Positions 49,314 through 61,329 of a DNA stretch of 64,000 bases are shown in pieces. Origin of the DNA: Diprion similis (taxonomy: Eukaryota; Arthropoda; Insecta; Hymenoptera; Diprionidae); the NCBI RefSeq assembly GCF_021155765.1, contig NC_060106.1:16952031-17016030 (forward strand), in the 5' to 3' direction. How positions within the stretch are numbered: the first letter of the stretch is position 1; every line of letters starts with the position of its first letter. The notes under the pieces were generated by a model, which did no database searches, was not told the DNA's origin, and was given only the letters and a program-made list of their open reading frames with translations. The position numbers were made by a program, and so were the translations under genes.

Positions 49314-50373
49314 CTAAGGGCCTTCACTTTGCCACTGTCGAACGTTGTTTTACGTGCATTTTGATGCTGGGTATTCGACGCAATATCGAAAACTTTTCAC
49401 CAGCATCTAACCGTTGATTTTGTAGCGACTACTGTGAGAAATGCAATTTATTTCTTTTCTTTTTTTGCAACTTTCTCGCGCGCCTTCCCTGAACACGCAC
49501 TTCAAGTAATCTTATCACGTGGTCAAGTTGTATATGCAATTTGAATATTAATGCGTTACACTACATTTTACGCCATCAATATCTTATACTCCAGGTGTTA
49601 TTAAAAGCGATTAAAGTTAAATTTCACCGTCTGATTGGATACCTGCGTCGATAATTACTCAGTTTAATTATAACACCTGCGAATTAATCCCGAAGAATAT
49701 TGCAACAATTTAAGTTCCGTTCGACGCTTTGAAATATTACGATATATTCTGTATCGCAATTTTATAGGAAATTTCCAAAGAAATGTCAACAAGACGCCCA
49801 TTTTGAGTAACATTTATGTATAGAAATTTTTTCACCACCTCCGTTTTCCTATCGTATTTTTTACATAATCTTGTGTAACACGATTCTGATTTTTTCCTAT
49901 TGCAAAATACCACGAAATGAGAGAGGGAGATAGAGAGATATTCAAAGTGCTACTGAAAAATGTCGATAAATTAGTTGTGTAATCGCTTTTACGAAATTTG
50001 AGAGTTTAATTAATAGCGTTTTAACTTCATCAATATTCATGCAACGCGTGTTACCCAGATAACTCTGGCACCGGATCGCGAGTTACTTTAGTTCCTATAT
50101 TGTATGGTTACATATGTATATACTTTGGTACATACATGGTATTTTATGCATGTGTATCGATTATACAGCATACTTGCCGAAAATCAGCGGCCATTATGCC
50201 GCCTGGATAAGCGGCACGTCGTCTACAGCGAGTATCACTTTTGATTAAAAAAATTCCTAAGCTTTTATCGCAAGCAGATTCAGTCAAGACGTAATTATTA
50301 TCTGTAAACAACTGGATTTTCTGTTTATCAAAGAACGCAAAAAAACAAGCCGGAAAAACAGTTTTTTTGCGGT
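49314..50373. other. Gene-poor AT-rich region
   Basis: Nothing coding is seen. One purine-rich GAGAGGGAGATAGAGAGA patch lies near 49.92 kb. Confidence 0.5.
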
Positions 50374-50829
50374 ACTTTTCATCACCATGGAAAGGAAAGC
50401 GTCTGTCGGTATGTCTGACAAATTTCCGCGATGGTTTCGAAAACGGCAGCTAAATGAAAAAGTTTTGAAAGAAGCAGTAAAAAAATTAAATTTCTAAGAA
50501 TAAAAATTTTAATCGATTAAAAAATAACATACATATTAACTGAGAAAGACGTAATCTGTTATTTAGAAAAAGTATCAAGAAGGAAAAAGCATATGGTTGT
50601 CGGTAAAACATTGAAAATTTATTTATTTCCGGTAGAACCGGAAGTTCGAATTTTTTCGTCGAGCCGTTTCCGAGATCATCGCCGGAGTTTGTAGGACTGA
50701 CCGACAGATCAACATTTTTCTAAAAAATCTATTTTCCGGATTCTAGAGATTCGGAAATGTGAAGATACGTTGAAATTAAAAAAAGTGATTTTCAAACCAA
50801 TACTTATACCCTCAAAGGTGATGAAAAGT
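50374..50829. mobile_element. Dispersed repeat, copy 2, with 13-bp inverted ends
   Basis: The left end ACTTTTCATCACC and right end GGTGATGAAAAGT are perfect inverted copies. The interior has no long open frame. Internal blocks, including a TCGAGCCGTTTCCGAGATCA motif near 50,660, recur in the same order at 22,300-22,790. Short terminal inverted repeats without coding capacity suggest an old MITE. The target site duplication is not evident. Confidence 0.6.
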
Positions 50830-51634
50830 GAAAAAAGAGATACGGCATGACGGGTTATCAAGATACTTAGAAATTTACTTTAGTATGATGTTTCATGATT
50901 CGAAAAATGACAAGACAGATTCAAAAGGTCAAACCAGAATATTTAAAAAAAAATGCTCAACTTCTCGCTAAAGTTTCTGCGAGCTTACAAATTTGCGCTG
51001 ATTTTAATTTTTCGTTATTCATAATTTTCTGCAGGAAAAGAAGCTTGAATCGCATTTCAAAAATTCGAAAATATCTAACAATAAGAAAACTCGCGGTTCT
51101 TAAACGACTTCAAAAATTCGAATCGGGCGAACGATCCGAGAAAAAAAAAAAAAAAAAAAAAAATTAAAGAAACTCATCGGAAGTCTGAGTAAAATTGATC
51201 GTCTTTCTGTATGATTAAGACAGCTGCAGGGAGCGTTTGAACAATCATTTAAATAGATCATCAAGCGGGAAAGAGGAAAAGTACCGTATAGATAAACCAG
51301 ACCGCATCTTCGATTCGGTTAATTAATAATATCTGACATTCGACCGTATAGAATTAACGAGATCTTGTATTAACTGAGGCTGGGAGGAAATGAGCCAAAG
51401 TCGGTACCTAATAAGTCTTGCTACTTGCGACTTGCGTCTTGCGGGACAGTAACGCGTGCTTTCAATGCTGCACGCCTACGTTTTACTCGCGTGTTGCTCT
51501 CTCAAAGTGCCGCCATCCCGGTAATATATTTCCTATTTACTCTCCGATTATTTCCTAACTTGTACCGCATTTGGCTATAAAAATATCCTCCCACCACGTC
51601 ATTATTCAATATATATTTTTATACATATATGTAT
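50830..51634. other. Gene-poor AT-rich region
   Basis: A 90-codon frame (50,895-51,167) is Lys/Ile/Leu-rich, ends in an A-homopolymer coding poly-Lys, and shows no domain. I take it as chance in AT-rich DNA. Confidence 0.5.
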
Positions 51635-52265
51635 ATTAGGGTGGCGCAAAAAAACCGACTATTTTTTTTTTTTTTTTTTTTTTTGAGTCTCGTGTGACAA
51701 AATGTTAGTTTTTGATGTTTTAAGAGCCCACTCCAAAGGACAGCACAAAAAAAAAAAATTTTAAGAGGTCACTCCAAATTTTTTAAAATGTCAAAAATCG
51801 TCAATAAATTAAATTAAAAAAATTATATTTTCAGTATTTTGTTTGATTTTTAATTCATGTCGTGGTGTATTGTTATCGATTCTTTCTTACTAAATCAACG
51901 AAAAAAAAATTTGTGAAATTTTAATACGAACATTAAAAGGTCGCACGAAAAGATCAATAGAAATGCACCAAAAAATTGAAAAAAAATTATGAGCGACTTT
52001 CAAAATTCTAATTTTGAACTGAAACTTTCGGAAACTTATTTTTTTTTTGTCTATAAAATTATACCGTAACGAGAAAAAAATTGAAAAAAAAAACAAAAAA
52101 ATCGATTTTTTACGATTTCTGACGTTTTAAAAAATGTGGAGCGACCTCTTAAAATTTTTTTTTTTTGAACTGTCCTTTGGACTGGGCTCTTAAAACATCA
52201 AAAACTGACGTTTTGTCACACGAGACTCAAAAAAAAAATGGTCGATTTTTTTGCGCCACCCTAAT
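51635..52265. mobile_element. Long-inverted-repeat MITE, 631 bp
   Basis: The element begins ATTAGGGTGGCGCAAAAAAA and ends with its exact reverse complement. Inverted arms of about 165 bases each match over blocks such as GAGTCTCGTGTGACAAAA, GTTTTTGATGTTTTAAGAGC and TTTTAAGAGGTC. They differ by a few substitutions and by length of T/A runs. About 300 bases of AT-rich, non-coding sequence lie between. GTAT occurs directly on both sides and may be a 4-bp target duplication, though the TA-rich flanks make this uncertain. There is no transposase, so it is a non-autonomous element that can fold into one long hairpin. Confidence 0.9.
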
Positions 52266-54575
52266 GTATATGTATATATAATTATTCCCGAGCAATAATT
52301 ATTGACAAAAAAAAAGAAGAAGAAATAAATGTACAAGTTTCAGCAAATTTGACACTTTCACCCACGCGTGGCAGATTTTTTTTGATTTTTTTTTCTCATC
52401 TATTATCGTTTGTTGATTGAGGTAATTTTACCGCGGATTGCGCGTAAAATGATGATATGTCAGGTATAACAGTTCGTTGTATAACCGTAGAGGAGAAAAG
52501 TAAGTTATAGGTGTTGGTGTGACGCTAAGTGGCGGTCGCTAGGTAATTACTAATCAGTAAACAATCTTCCTTTTGAGAAAAGTATTCTTGTTTTATTTTC
52601 ATTTTTATTTCTTGTTCGTTTTTACGCGTTCCAAGTCCGTGTTGTTTATGCAGCATGTCTGCTTCAACACACGCGATCATTCAAAGATTACACATATGAT
52701 GGAAATTGTTTGGCCTGGCCCGTAGCTCAATTATTTAGTCTCATTAGGGAACCGATGATAATTAATCGTTGAAAGTCCCGTGACTCCTCCTCGATGCGTG
52801 GGCGGTCAAAGCTGATCGTTTCCGTCCGGTTAAAAACAAACCAACTGCAGGCTATCCGAACTAAACTTCCGCTGCATGAGGTGAATTTTGTTTTTTCTTT
52901 TTTTTTTTTCTCCTTTTTCTTTTCAAATATATGTATACCTAACTTGCTCCACGTTTATAAACGTTTAAACTGGGCTCATTCATCGTCCGCGTTTACCGAC
53001 CATTATACATTATAATGATAAATAATTAACGCTTGGATCGGTGTATTTATTTATATAGAAGAGGAAACATCCCGTTGGAAGAAATTTTGTACCTTTCGAT
53101 CGAACTTGCTATATCCGGTTATACCTTTTTTTCGACGCAGGAGAATCGTGAGGCATCGATTAACTTCTTATCATTAATATTTTTCGATTACTTCGAGAAT
53201 CCTGTCAATCAATTTATGATTCGACGCTGGTCAGACCAGGCAGTTAGTTTTTTTTTCTTCAAAACTTTGCTCGCATCGAATTATTTCGAAGATTTCTTTT
53301 GTATTCGAGAGTAAAAAAAATTAATAAATTTCATTCATTTTATTCATTCAATATTTGAAGACTTGACTTACAGAGCTGACATCGATAAACCTTAATCCCG
53401 TGATAGGCTGAAAGTGGAATTATGTAGAGAAAATTAATAATCGACGTAAAATAAGAGGAAAAAAGGCTCACGTGCTGGCAAATTGAAACAAAGGTAAAAT
53501 TTTTAATTCGAATGTGCTCTTGTTTTTTTTTTATCGATTTGTACCGATATCAATTTAGCAAAGCTAGAGTTCCGTCGAATATTTTCTTTTCCGATAGAAT
53601 TCTTTTACCCAGAATTTGAATGTCAGTTGATTTTAATTTTTTTACTCTCCATCTTCGTATTGTACATTTCTATTATTGTTAGCATATCTAAAATCATCAT
53701 TTCTACTGCCTGACTCATTCCATTCCATCAGCGGAACTAATCGATGAACATATTCGATCATGCAATATAAATAAACAGTTATTAATTAGTATCTAATTAT
53801 AAAACGTCAAATAAATTATGAATACCGCTAATTACTCGAGGTATTATACACATGTAATAATGTTCTGCCATCGTCTTCTGCAATAACTCAGCCGCCGCAG
53901 ATATTATACTAAAAAAAATCACGTATCTTCCCGTCCCTAATGCGATCCCACCCACGCCTATTTATACTGTATATCCTATTTCCTACGCGCGTGTCAAATT
54001 TATGTACTAAAACTAATCCGGCGGATCAAAACAGGCTGGTTATAAAAAGTAAAATATCTCTCTCGGCGTACGTATGAATTTTTAAATTCCGATCACGCGG
54101 TTTTCATTCCGCGGCTGCTCGATTCTTCCAAGATTCGAGATCTTCTTCATTTATTCTACACGTGTAATCACGGTTCTTGGTTTATCCAAAGTGCGGACGA
54201 ACACTATAGCGCGTAGTGGTGTAATATGGGCTTTATCTTTACGATCCCAAAGTTCTGGTGGGGAGAGCGCATGCGTTGAGTTTATGCCCAGAAACAGCAG
54301 GAGTTCTTATCAGAGCTCAGTAGCTCTACCTGCATCAATTATAATACATTAATATTCGGGATACGTGGGTACAGCTTCCTTCGTCTACATTTTCATCTCC
54401 CGCTTCTTCGTCTTATTCCAAATAATAATCGGGTAGAAAAACTTTGCTCGTCAAATTGGATTTCGTATTTATAACCGATCAGCGCGTATCACGAACTTTT
54501 TAGGCAATTAAAAATTTTCGGTAACCCTCCCAGAGTGCAGCGTGTCTTCACGAGCAATTATTCCGATCATATGTG

Positions 54576-54583
<8 letters not shown>

Positions 54584-54608
<25 letters not shown>
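54584..54608. repeat. TA dinucleotide microsatellite
   Basis: About 12 TA units follow a short GTGTGTG run. It is a simple repeat. Confidence 0.9.
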
Positions 54609-56838
54609 GCATATATACGCTCGTCGCATGACTTTGATTAATAAATATTTTTCCAAGACTAGAAAGTAAACGAGACTCCGTAAGTTGCGTTTCTGTATCT
54701 CCACATATTGTAATATATTATAGGCTTGATAAGAAACTTTATACACGTGCATCTCTCATCTTCTCGCATCAGTTTCTTATACCTACCACTAATTTACGCT
54801 TGAAAATAATTTACGAAAATATTCATGAATGCAGGGACGTTTCGTGGTTAATAAATTCTCATCGTTGACTTTATTGCTGGGAAACACGTGTCGCAGATTT
54901 TCGTTTTTTTTTTTTTTTTTTTTTTTTTTGATTTTTGAGTTTAATTTCGCGATTCGGAAACGAAACTCTTGAATTCTATACGCGCAGGTTTCCCGCTCGC
55001 AATCAGTTCACCGCAGTTATTGAGAGGATTAAAATCCTATTAGGGCCAACAGTATCGATTTTTTATCGCCGAAATATCTTTCGTATCGTATTACAGATAT
55101 ATTTGTGTTCATCTATCTACACTTGGATTTATTATTTGTACTCGGATATATTTAAGCCCTGCCCAACTTGATTTGAACGAACCACGAACCGATTAGATTG
55201 TCTGGAATTAAAATCTTTCGAGTGCAGAGATTTGACTGATATTAAACCGAATTCAAACCAAAATACACGATTTTATTTCTGTTAACTGTGTATAAGAAAT
55301 TTATAAAATGTTGAATGGACAGTGAGAGGAAAAATGTGACGCGCAGGACTGTGAATGGTGATTAAAAAATTGCAAAGTGCGTCGATTCAGAAATTTAAAT
55401 AATAATGTAATATCGTCGTTTGAACACCTGATCGGAGCATGCTCGAAATACGAAGTCTACTTTTTCGGTAAGTAATTTTTTATGATACATAAATTACTCT
55501 GGTTCTCGATACTGCAATTTGTCCACCAAAAATTGGGATTCATATATTATTTTTCATTTTCCCAACAACTTGACCTTTGGGGGGAGATTTTTGGGGGTGA
55601 GGTTTGAAATTGAAATCAGACTCACGAAGCGCACGCGTATTTAAAAAACCGAAAGTCAATCAGCTGATTAAGTGCAAAGATAGATTAAATCCGTTGGCTT
55701 AACTCTAGCTTTTCTCGGGACAGACAATGGAGACTAATATCCAAAACATTACCGAGATTATGACTTATTCAGATTTTCTCCCTTCTAATTTTCTAAGCTA
55801 GCTGTCGCATAGACGTAGCCTTTGCTTCACACCGGATTCTACCGCGGAGCGTTAACATCCGCTGCTTGTGTAAAGTAGACGCGTTCTCCGAACCTCGACC
55901 TCGACCTCAACCTCAACCTGAGAATCTCGGCTGGTCTGACGATGAAAGCCATCTTCCTCGCCAGAAACCCTGAGCATGTTGCGCCGATGCTGCTGCACCC
56001 GAAGCCAACTAATCCTAATCAAAAAATAGCCACGCCCAATTTATCCGGAAATTTATGTATGCCGCTTCGATTAGGTACCTACAGTGTAAGGGTGTATACG
56101 TAGGTACTCAGGCGTGTGTATCCGATTCTGCTCATTACTAGCTCGGGGTTTTTAGTGTTATAATGAATTTACCATTATTATATTTTACACGAGATATGAT
56201 TTATCGCGTACGTATGTTTATTGTAAGAAATATCGTTAACGAGCCTCGAATCGATAGCCCCGGGGAATCGGGAATGCCTGGAGAAAACATTTATATACTT
56301 GTGGGATATACGTGAGTATGTATATATGTATATTCGATTTAAATCGCGTATCGTAATGGTTATACGTTCAATATTATGTACATCCTCAAGACAAACAAAC
56401 TAGCCACTTACGTACTTTTTATTACCTAAATCACGTGGTACGCCGGGTAATAAAATTATACCGATTACACGACTCTCTAAGTCTCGTATTGAACAGGCAT
56501 ATAATATTAATTTACTGATATCAAAAACCCATTAACACCGCTTAGCCACGCGTGGATTGTCGCAACTGTCGCCGATTGACGTCCCGAATTAAATCCACAA
56601 TTCCATAAAGCACATCACCTTGCAGAAATTATACGAATTATATTCCTTAAATCATACATACAACCACACACGGATATACATATCCGTTCACGTACACAAC
56701 ACCAGATACACCTTTACAAAATGTGTTCTCATGAGCTTAACTCATTTTTGTATCTCTCTTCTATCACCCTTTTTCTCATCCGATCTCTCGCTGGTGGAAT
56801 AATTCAGTTGAATTGAATTCTCAAAACACGTTTGTCAG

Positions 56839-56862
56839 GTGTGTGTGTGTGTGTGTGTGTGT
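56839..56862. repeat. GT dinucleotide microsatellite
   Basis: Twelve uninterrupted GT units form a plain simple repeat. Confidence 0.95.
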
Positions 56863-59800
56863 TTATGCTGAGCATAGGTGCCCGATAATTCTCGAGTTAT
56901 ATTAGGATATCACGCTGCAGGGCGTGTTGGTCCTAAATTGCAGCTTGTAAAAATGTCCGTGCTCAGAGGGGGGCATAACGTCCTTATGACAGTAATGGTC
57001 CGCGCCTCAAGGATTAGACGGTGTATTTTCGGGTTACTTTTTGCCCTGCAACCACAGTTTGACTCGCGAATTCGCGCGATCTTCTCTCTTTTAGAAATTT
57101 TACACTCACTTGTACCCACGAATCTCTTTCAATTGCTTCACTATACGTTATAAACTCGCGTTTATTCCACTTCACGAACTTTATATCTTCAAAACTTGGC
57201 TTATTCTTCGCTACATCCGTCCGCCCCTCCCCCCCCTCCCCCACCCCCCCTCGACCTCTCGTATCAATGGTACCCTCTAATTATCCGGATACCGCAGCAC
57301 TTTAAGATTATCCTACCTTCCAAAGACTCCGAAGGTTCTCTCACCCTGTAGCCTGACCATGGCTTTCGTAGAGGTAACGTAGTACCTTTCTCCTTGTCTG
57401 GAGACCTTCCTTCCTTTCTTCCTGTCTTCCCTTGAAGGGCAGAACCAAAAGACCATTGTTTTTCGATTCGTCAGCCAAGGATATTCCCTTCTTTTACACC
57501 GCGATTTGCCGCTATTCTGTGGTCGCATCCTTTTTGCAGTGGGTCACGAAGGTCCTTGAGAGTTGAGGTTGCAGGTACCTTTGGAAAATGAAGCCTCTGA
57601 GATTTTTCGCGATCAACTTTTCTCAAGATTTGCAGAAGGTGTGTGATAAATTTTGTTTTTTTTTCTTGAGTGATTCATCAACTCTTGCACGCGTTGCACA
57701 CTTGCAGTCATCAGCTAGCCGGTGTTGAAATGTCGCGACCTTACGGTAGTAACGGGCCTTCAAATGCCACGATGGCGTTTCACGCTTGAGAAGAACTTTC
57801 AACCTCCGCCGTCGGCATCGATGACAAAGATTATGTCTGTGCCGATTACGTAGGCCCTTCATTGTCACAAGAAAAGAGACAAAAGTTTTTTAAACGAGGG
57901 AAATATCGTCGCTAGTCTGGCGATCGCGACCGATTCTTTATCGACAATCGTATGAAAATTATTGTGCTAATGGAAGAAACATTTCTTAACATTTAATGTA
58001 GATACTAACATCGATAAAAGCATCTATAAATGCGGTGTAACTGAGATCTGGGATAATGATAAAATAGCTAAGGCTGCACGGGATTCACGTATCGGGGATG
58101 GTTGAAAAAAGTTTACTATGCAAGAAGAAAAGGAAAAAACACGTTGATCGGTTCATAGATAAGCCCAATTAAATCGACGGGGTAAACGCGAGTCGAAGAA
58201 GCTCAGCTGCCGTGGCGGCGATAATCACTTGGTCGCATATTACGTGTATATATACCTACCTACCTACCTTCTAGTTTACTTGAACGTGTATTCCTACGTA
58301 CTACGTAGCGTAGGTACAACACGTTTTCAGTTGCTTCGAGTGTCTCCTTAAGTTTTGTCATTTCATTTTCATATTAGGTTTAAAAGGTATCTAATTAATT
58401 TGATTAATACTAGAAAGCTCTCGAGGTCGGCTGAAGCCTATCGTGTATACTTACCTACCTGCGGTATGATTTAAGCCGAAAAGAGGGAACCACTCGACGG
58501 CTCGCTTGAATACGAAAGAAGTCAAGAGACGCTCGGAATATATCGGAACTTATAGGCCTAAGGCCCACATCTGACATCGGCATGTGTACACATACTCGTG
58601 CCTTGTGTATACATATCTGTATCCTGTTCCGTAGCCGTACCTTCGTACTCCCGGAAAACCTCGAAACTCCGAGGATCATTTACGCAAAGACGCGCGTCGG
58701 ACGTTTCTTTTACCGTCATTTCACCTCCTTGTTTCAGTCCACTGAATAGGACGAATCAGGCTGTACTCCGCACTTTGATACCTGACTTATCTCGTCCTGA
58801 AGGAAATCTGCACGGTGGTGTGCAATAGTCAGTAATTTGAGATGACAATGAAAGTGGACTTGGGTGCGGGGCGAAATCACAAACAGTTAAGACATCCTTT
58901 TGTCTAATCTGATACGTCAAAAACTGGCTCAGATGTTCGAATAGTCAAAACTCAAGGATGAAATTCATGGGAATATAAATATTCAGGGTTCAGTTGAGAG
59001 TTGAAACCTTACGGAGATTTAATCTCACCATTTCGAAATGCTCATTATTTGAAGTTTTAACCTTTGGTCCTGATCATACGTGACATGATGGTCAAGCCGT
59101 AAATTTTTCATCGAATGATTTCAGTTGATATGAATACGTTTACCACTTAGGGTAAAAGTAAAACCCGTTCAATTTATCAGCAATCATTTTAAACGTGGGT
59201 ATGAAAACGATTTGAAACCGTACTATGATTGACATGTCGTGGATTGATCGCACGATTTTCACCGAATGGTAAATTGATCATCGTAACGAGAGACTGAATT
59301 TCTGATAACACCGGGTAAATCGATCGTTCACGCTGTGAATCTCAGGACCCAAAGCAGCAAGGGTGAAAAGGTGGTTACGCCCCTTTTGCAAGTTGGGTTT
59401 TCTCCCAGGCGTGGATAATGGACTCTTATTATTCAAAGGTTCCCGCACGTCAGTCGAGGAAAGGCATTTTTCAAACAACCCTCCGATGTCCAACACCGTT
59501 TTTCTTCTTTCATATTTCCTCTTTTTATTTTTTACTATCATGTTTTTCCTCGCTCACGAACCCTTCCGAAAGTTCGGTCTGCGCGCCGAAGTTCATCAGA
59601 GGATATCGAAAGACCGTTTGTAAGATTCGTGACGGAATTGTGTATTAATTGTGATAAATCTACGGCCTTCAAGTGAAGGGCTGAGTTTATACTTTGACAA
59701 ATGGGACGAGTATAGATTCAGTCAGATTGTAAACAATTTTTAAGAAGAAGAAAAAAATCACGACGAACGAATGAGTGCTTCGATCGGAGTCCAGGGTCCA

Positions 59801-60699
59801 AAAAAATCCACTGCACACCTATTTTTCTACAGGTTCCAATTTTGATGGTGCGGTAATTTGATTGATAATTTTATTTCCAGAGTGACTTAGCGGACAGATA
59901 TAACTCGAGATAATTGTAAAATAAATCGGATTACGCTGTATAAAATTGATCTCTCCGATATGATATTTGACCGGACGTACTGATGAACGCGCGTCAAGTA
60001 AACCCCATAAAAATCTAATTGACAGTCTTTGGAGCGGCTCCCGGACGGCTAGCTTTGTAATTAAATTAACCGCGAGAAAAATAATTGTTTATAGACGATA
60101 AAGTCTTCGGATAGCTATGAGCTCTCGATTCAGGCACTCCGAGAGCCCCTCTTCCCAATGCAGCTGAACGTAATGGACCCGGGGAGATAACGAACCGGAG
60201 GGATAAGTCGATGAAGCAGGTTCGGGAATCCGCACCGAGATTAGAAGTACAGCTTAATGGCCATTTCTTTCAGGCTGATTCTCCATCGCCACCTCCTCAA
60301 ACTTGGCTATCGCTTATATCCCGACACACATTCCTCCGCCTTTCGTTTAATTCTTTTTCAACTCAGCTCCAGTCACTGTATAATACCTCGCTACTAACGT
60401 GCTGTTTACCATCTCGCATGGTCGAGAGCCCCTTCCACTAATTATTCCTCCCACTCGAACAGTAATTATCTTACATGTATAAACGCCTCTTCCGATGCAC
60501 GAGGGGGAAAGAAAGGAAAAAATAAAGAACAACCAGAAATCCTCACAGCATATAAGTTGTCATAATCGCTCGGGTCTCGTGTTGATAACAACGAGGTTTT
60601 ACCGCGCAAGGGGCAAACCAGTTTAGAAGCTACAAACTTTCCTAAATTGAACTTTAGTCTGAACAACGAAATTCGCGACGGAAATCGAATTCCTCGATT

Positions 60700-60735
<36 letters not shown>

Positions 60736-61303
60736 CAAAACATGATTTTATACTTAGAAACTAGAAGACGTTTAATATTAAAAGTTTTTTATATTTCATC
60801 AGCGAATTTTAGTGACTTTTTTCTTTTAGAATTCAAAGATGAAAAAAAACTGGTTTTTATTCTGACATTACATACTAAAAGTTCCAAGTTCAATACTTTG
60901 ATGAATTTTTATCGTTTGGTTGAAATCGTGTGAAAAATCAGGTGCCGCATCAAATGATCAAGTGAGTATAAGTAATATCAATAATATCCTGCCCATAAAT
61001 TAATTTTGGAAAATTTTGGCTTTTCTTTAGCAAAGCTAAAAAGGAGATTTCTGATTAAACTGAGAAGCACTGTTAGATATGCTGCAGCAGGTAATATTCG
61101 TCGTTCAATATCGCGACTCTCTTTCCTTTCCCTCGCGTGTACTTTTTTACTTTCTTTGCTTTGATTTTTTCGCTGTTACTCTCATTGTTCATTTATAACG
61201 GCACCCAGTCGGCGCCCCTTTTATTCCTCTTCTCGTCGCTTCGACATTCCCTCCGCAACACTGCAGCAGCTTGACGAACGCCTCGACGCGGACCTTTTTT
61301 TTC

Positions 61304-61329
61304 CTTCTTCTTCTTCTTCTTCTTCTTTC
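61304..61329. repeat. TTC trinucleotide microsatellite
   Basis: About eight TTC units lie in a pyrimidine-rich tract. On the minus strand it reads as a Glu run in a spurious open frame. Confidence 0.9.

Noticed and set aside
50895..51167. 90-codon Lys/Ile-rich frame
   Set aside because: AT-rich composition, ends in an A-homopolymer, no domain.
57623..57868. Minus-strand frame with a Cys-His-Arg-Cys motif in an Arg-rich context, recalling ribosomal protein L37
   Set aside because: The similarity is limited to MKG, LCxRC and HLK-like scraps. The central zinc-ribbon Cys pair is missing and spacing is wrong, so a pseudogene call is not supported.
58450..58462. ATACTTACCT, like the 5' end of U1 snRNA
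   Set aside because: The following sequence does not match U1 beyond these bases; no stem-loops in the right order.
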